Assembly: GCA_017984635.1 (NCBI GenBank)
Contig: JAGNZC010000014.1
Coordinates: 1 to 62,316 of the forward strand
Direction of reading: 5' to 3'
Source: Crocinitomicaceae bacterium
GTDB taxonomy: Bacteria > Bacteroidota > Bacteroidia > Flavobacteriales_D > Crocinitomicaceae
DNA: 62,316 nt
Each line of letters begins with the position of its first letter. The first letter of the stretch is position 1. Shown one piece after another: positions 53,173-60,529 of this stretch. The position numbers were made by a program, and so were the translations under genes. Under the pieces are notes generated by a model. That model saw nothing but the letters and a program-made list of their open reading frames with translations. It was not told where the DNA came from and did not search any database.

Positions 53173-53730
53173 ATGGACAGTATTCATTCCATTCGAAAAG
53201 AAATAGTATTACATCAGGGACTGCTCATTTATTGGCAGTGTTTAAATTATGAACCGATGGTTAAAGTCTATGGTAAAAAACCTATGGAAAGAAGGGAAAT
53301 AGCAACTATGCTTGGTGAACTTGGGTATTCAAACTTTCCATTCAAACACACAGATAAAGGTCAACCTTACTTAGAGAATTCGGATCAATATCTTTCCATT
53401 TCTCATTCGAAAGGATGGTTTACTTTGGCGATTTCAGCTGCTGCTGTTGGTGTTGATATAGAGCCAATTCGTACAAGTATTGAAAAAGGGAAATCCTATT
53501 TTTTAAATGAATCAGAAAGTAGACAGTCATTTTCACTGGAAGAACTTCATGTCATTTGGGGCGCAAAAGAAGCGATTTTCAAACAATTAAATGGAGCTAT
53601 CTCTAACTTAAAACAAGAAGTCAGTGTCATTGAAATCAATGCTAAAACCATTTTACTCGATTATCAACAGCAAACGTATCGTTTTGAATATCTATTCATC
53701 CAAGAGGTTTGTTTAGTTTGGTCCATCTAA
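53173..53730 (+). CDS. 4'-phosphopantetheinyl transferase (Sfp/AcpS2-like)
   Basis: The 185-residue protein has the family motifs: SISHSKGWFTLAIS, the Mg-binding GVDIEP (93-98) and WGAKEAIFK (129-137). It moves phosphopantetheine from CoA to the ACP serine. Being divergent from the ligase operon it probably activates the three cluster ACPs. It overlaps the convergent hydrolase gene by 18 bases. At 185 residues it is slightly shorter than Sfp (224). Confidence 0.9.
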   Translation: MDSIHSIRKEIVLHQGLLIYWQCLNYEPMVKVYGKKPMERREIATMLGELGYSNFPFKHTDKGQPYLENSDQYLSISHSKGWFTLAISAAAVGVDIEPIRTSIEKGKSYFLNESESRQSFSLEELHVIWGAKEAIFKQLNGAISNLKQEVSVIEINAKTILLDYQQQTYRFEYLFIQEVCLVWSI

Positions 53731-54645
53731 GTTTTTGAACATAAATTCAAGTGGTATGGCTAAACGAGCAGCCCACGATTTTTCACTATGATCTGCACCA
53801 TCCACAAAAAATGTCATCCAATTAGCAGCAGAAAACCCCTTTTGAATCATTATTTTGTCCACTTCCTTTTGCAAAGGAGGATAAAGTGCATCTAATGTTT
53901 TATTTCCATAGTCGAAATAAATTTTATGATCTGTCGGATTCGGTAAATAGGTAGATAAGTAGGCGTAAAAAGCTCCTGGAATTGGATTGTTTTCCATTTC
54001 AAAAGTACCTGGCCAATGTGTGCTTAAACATGCGGCAGCTCCAAAAACTGTTGGGTATTCACAAATAGCATACATTGAAATTAATCCACCCATGCTACTT
54101 CCTGCAATGCAGGTGTTTTCAGTTGATGGATTCGTAGCATAAGTTTGATCAATAAATGGTTTTAGTTCTTTGACAATGAATTGTAGGTAAGCATCTGATT
54201 TTGGATGAAATGATTTTACTGTTCTACCACTTTTTTTCAATGCTGAAAAAACAAATTTTTTCTCTTTTTTTGTTAATTTTTCATAGGGTTTTTGAGGGAA
54301 ATAATCTGCATGTCTGTTTTTACCATCGTTCCAAATTCCAACAACAATAAACTCTTTTGACTTGAAACTCTTCATTAAATCTGAAGCGATTTCATCCACT
54401 TTCCATTCTTGTTTATTCCAAGTGGTAGTTGAATCGAAGAGCATTTGACCATCGTGCATATAAAGTACAGCATATTTTTTGTCAATTGAATAATTTGCTG
54501 GTAACCAAATATCTACATTTCTTGGAGTACAAAACTTTGAAGGGAATTCGATGATTCGATTGACCTTTCCAGCACTTGTATGAGGTAAATTTTGTCCAAA
54601 CAAAAAATGGGGTAGGATCAGTACAAAGGCAATTAATAATTTCAT
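53713..54645 (-). CDS. Secreted alpha/beta-hydrolase (esterase family, PF00756-like)
   Basis: The 310-residue protein has a signal peptide (MKLLIAFVLILPHFLFG) and an esterase-D-like fold: VLYMHDGQMLFD, the nucleophile elbow GSSMGG, and a late GADHSEKSW histidine. The catalytic serine is that of the elbow. Exported esterases of this type cut acyl or feruloyl esters or act on enterobactin-like compounds; the substrate is unknown. It may simply flank the pigment cluster. Confidence 0.82.
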   Translation of the reverse strand: MKLLIAFVLILPHFLFGQNLPHTSAGKVNRIIEFPSKFCTPRNVDIWLPANYSIDKKYAVLYMHDGQMLFDSTTTWNKQEWKVDEIASDLMKSFKSKEFIVVGIWNDGKNRHADYFPQKPYEKLTKKEKKFVFSALKKSGRTVKSFHPKSDAYLQFIVKELKPFIDQTYATNPSTENTCIAGSSMGGLISMYAICEYPTVFGAAACLSTHWPGTFEMENNPIPGAFYAYLSTYLPNPTDHKIYFDYGNKTLDALYPPLQKEVDKIMIQKGFSAANWMTFFVDGADHSEKSWAARLAIPLEFMFKNLDGPN

Positions 54646-54712
54646 AGTGCTAGAAAATTTGTGATTAGTAAAACTACATAAAAAAGATTATTTTAGCCAT
54701 TTATTAGAAACA

Positions 54713-55498
54713 ATGATCAACGTCCGATTAATTATAGCCGTTTATAAAAATATTCCATTCCTTCAAAAAGTTTTGGATTCAATAGAGAATCAAACCTATA
54801 AAAAATTTGATGTTGCCATTGTAGAAGATGGTAATTTTCCTGCCATGCAAGCATACATCGCTTCAACAAACTACACCTTTCCTATTCTTCATTATACACA
54901 AGAAGATAATGGGTTCAGAAAAAATAGAATTCTAAATGTTGCTTTGCGAGAAGCTACTCAAGAATTACTACTTTTTATTGATGGTGATTGCATTTTACAC
55001 CCAAAATTTATTGAAAATTATGTCAAGTTTTACGACCCAAAAGTTGTCTTATTTGCCAAACGGGTGGATTTAGATCAAAAAACAGCGCAATTACTATTAA
55101 CTTCTAAGCAAACAAATCCAAGTATTTGGTCGATGTTAAAGAATAAAACAAAACGCATTGAAGATGGTCTTTATTTACCGTTTAAGCCAGTTAAGTCTAC
55201 AGATCGACCAACTTTGTTAGGATGCAACATGGGAATACCATTAAGCGCATTAAAAGAGATAAATGGATTTGATGAAGATTTTGAACATGCTGGGTATGGA
55301 GAAGATTGTGATATAGAATGGCGATTACAAAAAGCAGGGTATGCGTTTAAAAATTTAAAATTTCATGTGATTCAATACCATCTTTACCATGAGCGTCCTG
55401 ACCGCGAAGATGAAACAGCTTTGAGTAGAAATTTATTTCAGCAGAAAAAAAAGGAAGGGTTTATAGCATGTAAAAGAGGGATGGTTTCTTTACATTAA
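54713..55498 (+). CDS. Family 2 glycosyltransferase (galactosyltransferase-like)
   Basis: The 261-residue GT-A protein has RLIIAVYKNIPFLQKVLDSI at its start, the metal site FIDGDCILH, and GCNMGIPLSALKEINGFDED with the GYGEDCDIEWRL motif typical of chondroitin-synthase/galactosyltransferase-like members. No membrane helix is seen. It starts alone and converges with the TPR-HTH gene, overlapping it by nine bases. Confidence 0.85.
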   Translation: MINVRLIIAVYKNIPFLQKVLDSIENQTYKKFDVAIVEDGNFPAMQAYIASTNYTFPILHYTQEDNGFRKNRILNVALREATQELLLFIDGDCILHPKFIENYVKFYDPKVVLFAKRVDLDQKTAQLLLTSKQTNPSIWSMLKNKTKRIEDGLYLPFKPVKSTDRPTLLGCNMGIPLSALKEINGFDEDFEHAGYGEDCDIEWRLQKAGYAFKNLKFHVIQYHLYHERPDREDETALSRNLFQQKKKEGFIACKRGMVSLH

Positions 55499-57268
55499 AT
55501 CTTCTAACACAAATTGATTGATTGACGTTTCTTTAGGAATGGTTAATTTCAAACGAATGTTTTTTCGTGAATACTCAATTCCTTTTTCAGACTTAGATAA
55601 CAAAATAGCTATTTCTTTGGTGGTATAATCATTCAAAATCAGCAACAAAACATTCATTTCATTTTCAGTCAATAAATGTTGGTATTTTGATTTTATTTCA
55701 GCGAAATCATTGTCGTCTTTTTGAGATGCCAAAATAGCCAAATCGATGTAATTATTAAAAAATGCATCGGTATTAATTTTAGCTTGTTTTGCTAAATCTT
55801 TTTCAATTCCATTTGATGGGAGTTCATTCATTGAAGCAACAAACTCTTCCATTTGTTTTTTAAGAATGGCTATTTTACTAACATTCGTTAAAATTTCTTT
55901 GATTTTAAACTCTTGATTTTGCACTAATTTTTGAAGACGTTGTCGTTCTGTAATTTGCTGTTCCAAGTTTAATTGCATGTAGGTCACATCTTTCTCTTTT
56001 TCAAGTTGACTTTTTCTGTAATACTTTACAATGAACCAGCCGAGAACTAACAAGCCTAAAATCGCTAGGATTAAGAAAATAGTTACATAGCGTTGATTAT
56101 TAATTTTCAACGTTTTCAGTTCATTGGCCGTTTTCAATTGTTCATTTTCAAAAGATAATTTGTTTTTAGTCAAAACTAAAAAATAATCATTCAATGCGGT
56201 TTTGGCTTCGCTTATGTTTATTTTCTCTACTAATCTATTGCCATTTTCCAAGTAAAAAGCTTGCAATTTGTAGTTGTTTTTCACTTTGTAATAACTTGTT
56301 AGCATATAATTAAATGCTAATGAAGTATACAAGTTCTTTGCTTGCTTCACTTCTGAAGTAAAGACTTTGGTGATGTTTTCGTTATTGATTGTTTTTCCTG
56401 AAATTAAAATGGATGCATGTTGTAATAATATTTTGATATATAAGGGTTGATCCGTGTATTTTGGCGCTAATTTTTTAAAGATGTATTTTATTCGATTCGA
56501 ATTTTTAAAATCAAGAGAAAATTCCAAGTATACTTCATCGAAAATATTGGAATAAAATGAATTGATGGCAAGCTGTTTTTTGGCCAAATCCATGTTGTAA
56601 TAAAACAAATTTTCTTTTTTCTTCAGCGCGGCAAGTTTGGCTTTGTTTAAATAAACTAAAAATTTTAAGTTTTTAAATTGATGTGTTGGAATCGAATTAA
56701 AGTAATGTAATGCTCGACCAGATTGGTTTAAAGACATATTTGCTACGCCAATGTTCAAATGTATGGACCAATAATTTTCATCCAAAATTTTAAGTTTTTC
56801 TTTAATTTTTCGAGCCGTTAAAAAGTAATGTATAGCCGTTTCTAGGTATCCATTTTGAAGGTAATATGCTCCTAAATTACTGTTGAGATTTGCTGCATTT
56901 TGTAAATCATGCTTATTTTCAGTATAAACTAACGCTTTTTCCCAATAATACTTAGCAGAATCTATATTTAAAAGAGAATAATGGAGATTCCCTTTTTCAA
57001 AATTGACTAAAAAAAGTAATTTTTCATTTGAAGAATTCAGGGCTTTTGTATTGAATTTTGTTAAAAGTTTGAACTTTTTTTCTATACTTTTCGTTTTACG
57101 GAGCTCCTTAGAAAACTGAAGTTCTATACTTGAATTAGCTGAATTATTATTTGTAAGGTGTTCGCTTTTTGGTGTGCAAGCAACTAAAATTGAGAAAAGA
57201 AAACTTAAAAAAAAGATACTTTTTAATGAGAAACTATTTTTTTTTGTTTTAATTTTAGGTAACATCAT
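55490..57268 (-). CDS. Tetratricopeptide protein with membrane helix and LuxR-like C-terminal HTH
   Basis: ATG 57268 (next codon also ATG) is preferred to a GTG 24 bases upstream. The protein of about 592 residues has a lipoprotein-like signal (SFLFSILVACTPKS), TPR repeats (for instance NLNSNLGAYYLQNGYLETAI), and a membrane helix VTIFLILAILGLLVLGWFIV near residue 395. A coiled-coil region follows, then a C-terminal winged helix (LTENEMNVLLLILNDYTTKE, IAILLSKSEKGIEYSR). This layout of periplasmic TPR sensor, helix and cytoplasmic DNA-binding part is common in Bacteroidota. Target genes are unknown. Confidence 0.78.
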   Translation of the reverse strand: MMLPKIKTKKNSFSLKSIFFLSFLFSILVACTPKSEHLTNNNSANSSIELQFSKELRKTKSIEKKFKLLTKFNTKALNSSNEKLLFLVNFEKGNLHYSLLNIDSAKYYWEKALVYTENKHDLQNAANLNSNLGAYYLQNGYLETAIHYFLTARKIKEKLKILDENYWSIHLNIGVANMSLNQSGRALHYFNSIPTHQFKNLKFLVYLNKAKLAALKKKENLFYYNMDLAKKQLAINSFYSNIFDEVYLEFSLDFKNSNRIKYIFKKLAPKYTDQPLYIKILLQHASILISGKTINNENITKVFTSEVKQAKNLYTSLAFNYMLTSYYKVKNNYKLQAFYLENGNRLVEKINISEAKTALNDYFLVLTKNKLSFENEQLKTANELKTLKINNQRYVTIFLILAILGLLVLGWFIVKYYRKSQLEKEKDVTYMQLNLEQQITERQRLQKLVQNQEFKIKEILTNVSKIAILKKQMEEFVASMNELPSNGIEKDLAKQAKINTDAFFNNYIDLAILASQKDDNDFAEIKSKYQHLLTENEMNVLLLILNDYTTKEIAILLSKSEKGIEYSRKNIRLKLTIPKETSINQFVLEDLM

Positions 57269-57313
57269 ACATTGTTGTTTCGGTAAAAACACAAATATAT
57301 TCTAATATAACAC

Positions 57314-57341
57314 AAAAAGCCAAACAAAAGTTTGGCTTTTT
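57314..57341. terminator. Terminator with perfect twelve-base stem
   Basis: AAAAAGCCAAAC and GTTTGGCTTTTT form a complete stem with an AAAA loop. It lies 19 bases after the stop of the minus-strand OmpA-family gene, which it ends. It is symmetric, so it works either way. Confidence 0.9.
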
Positions 57342-57359
57342 AAAAATGCAACAGATTTA

Positions 57360-59573
57360 TTAAAATTTGATAATTTTAAATTCAGTTCTTCTATTCAATT
57401 GATGTTCTTCATCCGTACATGTAGATTTTACTTCTCCTTCACATGGGCAATTGGTAATCAATTGAGATTCTCCATATCCTTTACCATAGATGCTAGCAGG
57501 GTTTTTAATTTTTGCTTTAATATATGCTGCGGAAGCCTTAGCTCTTCGGTCAGATAAACGCTCGTTGTAAGCAATGGGTGCTCTACAATCTGTATGTGAC
57601 CCTAATTCAATCACCAATGTTGGATTTTCGTTCATAATCATGATGATTCGATTTAATTCAACGGCTGCATCTGGGCGAATATTAAATTTGTTTAAATCAA
57701 AATAAATTGGATTGATTTTAAATACTTTTGCTAAATCCATCCCTTCTTCGATTTTGATCAATGTTAAATCCAACTCTTCATGTACGCGAATCATTCCAGG
57801 TTGTGTTAGTTCTTTTGTGAAATCAACAACTTTTGTGAAATAGCCTTTGCGTTTCAAAATAATGGTGTAAGCCAATTGATCTTTTAATTTAGCTGATTTT
57901 AATTCTTCGATGATTGATCCTGAATTTCCAGTAATTTTTTCAATAAATTTCTCATTCGTTTTTCTGTTTATTATCGTGATCTCAACCGAATCTAGTGGCA
58001 TTTTAGTGTTCGCATCTGTCACTAAACAAGTTAAACCAAATTCGACTTGTTGTTTTAATAACGCATCAAAAACAACATCCTTGTCAGCTTTTACTGGGAT
58101 TGAAACATTGTTTTGAGTTGACAAATAAGTTGAATTAGCAAAAGATAATTGGTATGATTTATTTTTTTCAACAGCAAATTTATAAGCACCTTTTTCATCC
58201 GAAATGGTTGAAGCGATAATTTGACCAGTTGCATCCAATAAATCAATTTTTGTGTTAGGTAAAATAGCTAACGTTGCTTCATCCTTTACTGTTCCAGATA
58301 AATAAATTGGCAAATCAATAATTATCGGTTTTGAAATTACAAAACTGTATAAATCATCATCGCCTAATCCACCTTTACGATTACTGGTGAAAACTCCTTC
58401 ATTTGTTCCAAATTTTTGAACGTAATTAAAATCATCGTCGCCGCCATTTAATGCCTCTCCTAAATTAATTAGTGTAGCTGCTTCATTTGTTAAATCCATT
58501 GCAAACAAATCGAAACCACCAAAACCTGGATGACCGTCACTAGCAAAAATTAATAGGTTATTTTCTGTTATAAAAGGATAACTTTCTCTTCCTTCGGAAT
58601 TGATTTTTGGGCCTAAATTGATTGGTAAACCAACATTTCCATCGCTATTTAACGCAATACTATAAATGTCAGATTGTCCAAAACCCTGTTTCATGTCTGC
58701 AGCGAAATACAAGGTTTTTTCGTCTAAACTTAATGCAGGATGTGCTATTCTAGCCCCTTCAGAACCTGCAATTTGAAGCATACCTTTGTCTACCCATTTT
58801 CCATTTTCATAAACCGCTTTGTACAATTTATACAAACCATCCAATGCTTTAGTTGACTTGTTATCTTTCAATTCATTTTTAGTGTAATACATTGTTTTTC
58901 CGTCTTTTGTGAAGACTGGAGTTGCTTCATGAAAAGCAGAATAGGTTACTTCTTTTTTTAATAAAGAAACATTACTATAAGAAGAATCAGTTTTAATAGC
59001 AACAAATAAATTCGTGTATGGTTGCTCAGTTCTGTAATAATCAGTTGAACTTACCAACGCCGGACGAGCACTTGAAAACACTAAACTGTCTTTGTAAATC
59101 GACGCGCCATAATCTGAATACGCAGAATTGATGGCTAAATTTTTAATGCTTACTTGCAATGGATTTTGAAAATATTTTTCCGAATTTACATTGTTTTTTA
59201 CCCTTAAATCTTGCGGGAATGCTTGTGAAAAAGCATCCATAACACGATTCGATTCTTCTTTATTTCCAACACTTTTTAATGTTTGGATAAAGCGGTGGTA
59301 TTGGTTCGCTGTTAATTGTTTATTTTTAGCATAACTTTTTACATACCAAGTGTTTGCCTTTACATAATTTGAATTATAGTAATAGGAATCGCCTAATTTG
59401 AAAAGTACTTCAACGCTGCTATCTCCTTTTTGAACCAAGCGCTCATAAGAAGCCGCTGCTGTTTGATAATCTTGCTTTTCAAAACTTATATCCGCTAATT
59501 TTTTTAAAGCAGATTGGCTGAATGTCATTCCTGACGCTGCCAATAATATTAGTATAAATAGAATTCTTTTCAT
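57360..59573 (-). CDS. OmpA-family lipoprotein-like protein with TPR, PD40 and carboxypeptidase-regulatory domains (T9SS-associated type)
   Basis: The 737-residue protein has a signal peptide, TPR-like repeats (about 20-150) and a PD40/WD40-like beta-propeller (about 160-400, with LDEKTLYFAADM and FASDGHPGFGGFDLF). Two carboxypeptidase-regulatory-like domains (about 425-600) follow, then a C-terminal OmpA domain (FDLNKFNIRPDAAVELNRI ... GSHTDCRAPIAYNERLSDRRA). The layout matches PorE-type T9SS peptidoglycan-binding proteins. It lies 11 bases after the PorP-like gene. A terminator follows its stop. Confidence 0.85.
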   Translation of the reverse strand: MKRILFILILLAASGMTFSQSALKKLADISFEKQDYQTAAASYERLVQKGDSSVEVLFKLGDSYYYNSNYVKANTWYVKSYAKNKQLTANQYHRFIQTLKSVGNKEESNRVMDAFSQAFPQDLRVKNNVNSEKYFQNPLQVSIKNLAINSAYSDYGASIYKDSLVFSSARPALVSSTDYYRTEQPYTNLFVAIKTDSSYSNVSLLKKEVTYSAFHEATPVFTKDGKTMYYTKNELKDNKSTKALDGLYKLYKAVYENGKWVDKGMLQIAGSEGARIAHPALSLDEKTLYFAADMKQGFGQSDIYSIALNSDGNVGLPINLGPKINSEGRESYPFITENNLLIFASDGHPGFGGFDLFAMDLTNEAATLINLGEALNGGDDDFNYVQKFGTNEGVFTSNRKGGLGDDDLYSFVISKPIIIDLPIYLSGTVKDEATLAILPNTKIDLLDATGQIIASTISDEKGAYKFAVEKNKSYQLSFANSTYLSTQNNVSIPVKADKDVVFDALLKQQVEFGLTCLVTDANTKMPLDSVEITIINRKTNEKFIEKITGNSGSIIEELKSAKLKDQLAYTIILKRKGYFTKVVDFTKELTQPGMIRVHEELDLTLIKIEEGMDLAKVFKINPIYFDLNKFNIRPDAAVELNRIIMIMNENPTLVIELGSHTDCRAPIAYNERLSDRRAKASAAYIKAKIKNPASIYGKGYGESQLITNCPCEGEVKSTCTDEEHQLNRRTEFKIIKF

Positions 59574-59584
59574 CGTGTTTTACA

Positions 59585-60499
59585 TTAAAAGAAACGAGGT
59601 GTTTCTATTTTTTGATTGTTTTTATGGAAATCGTATTTGATGAAAACTTCGTGAGAACCTCCATTGTACTTCATTAGTTTTGTTGTTTCCATGTCAAACC
59701 CATATCCTATAAACAAATTACTTGTAGCATTCACACCAAACAACAAACTCACTGCCGCACTGTGACGGTAAGCTGTTCCAATTGTAAAACGGTTGTTGTA
59801 TAAGAAATTTGCCGTTAAATCAACTTGTAAAGGCGCACCAGAGACGATTTTTGTAATGACTGCTGGCTTAAACTTTAACAAAGGATTAATATCAAAAACA
59901 TAACCTCCCATAATGTAAACATTTTGTCTACGTTTCGCTGAAGAAATAGCTGTATTGTCATAAAAATCAGTTTGCATCATCATTGGAATCGAAGCTCCTA
60001 CATACCATTTTTTGGAATAATAATAGATTCCTGCACCAAAATTTGGAGACAATTGATTCACAAGACTGTTTTGAAAAAGTGGATCTTCTGCATTGTATTT
60101 ACTTAAGCGAGCATAATCAATACTCAACAATTCAACTCCTGCTTTTAATCCCATTGCTAAACGTGTGTTGTTTTTAAACAGCAACGTATATGCAAAATCA
60201 ACATTTATGTAGTTCAAATTTGTTGGGCCAATACGATCATTCACCATATTAAATCCAACAGCCATATTCTTTGTTTGAAACGGATGTTGGTAGGCGATAT
60301 TTGCTGTTTGAGGCGCTCCTTCAATTCCAACCCACTGTGCGCGGTACAAACCAAATGCAGATGCATATCCTTGTGAACCAGTATATGCTGGATTTATTAC
60401 TGAAGGGTTATACATGTACTGTGTGTATTGTGGTTCTTGTTGCGCCACCACTGACGCAACAAAAAACACACACATCCCAATTACTAGTTTAATTCTCAT
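59585..60499 (-). CDS. PorP/SprF-like type IX secretion membrane protein
   Basis: The 304-residue protein has a signal peptide and the family opening EPQYTQYMYNPSVINPAYTG, then a beta-barrel-like pattern of short amphipathic strands. PorP/SprF proteins help T9SS deliver or attach type B cargo such as SprB. It lies between the large repeat-rich cargo gene and the OmpA-family gene, so the three form an operon. Confidence 0.88.
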   Translation of the reverse strand: MRIKLVIGMCVFFVASVVAQQEPQYTQYMYNPSVINPAYTGSQGYASAFGLYRAQWVGIEGAPQTANIAYQHPFQTKNMAVGFNMVNDRIGPTNLNYINVDFAYTLLFKNNTRLAMGLKAGVELLSIDYARLSKYNAEDPLFQNSLVNQLSPNFGAGIYYYSKKWYVGASIPMMMQTDFYDNTAISSAKRRQNVYIMGGYVFDINPLLKFKPAVITKIVSGAPLQVDLTANFLYNNRFTIGTAYRHSAAVSLLFGVNATSNLFIGYGFDMETTKLMKYNGGSHEVFIKYDFHKNNQKIETPRFF

Positions 60500-60529
60500 A
60501 TCTTTTAATTTGATCTTGAAACTATTTTA

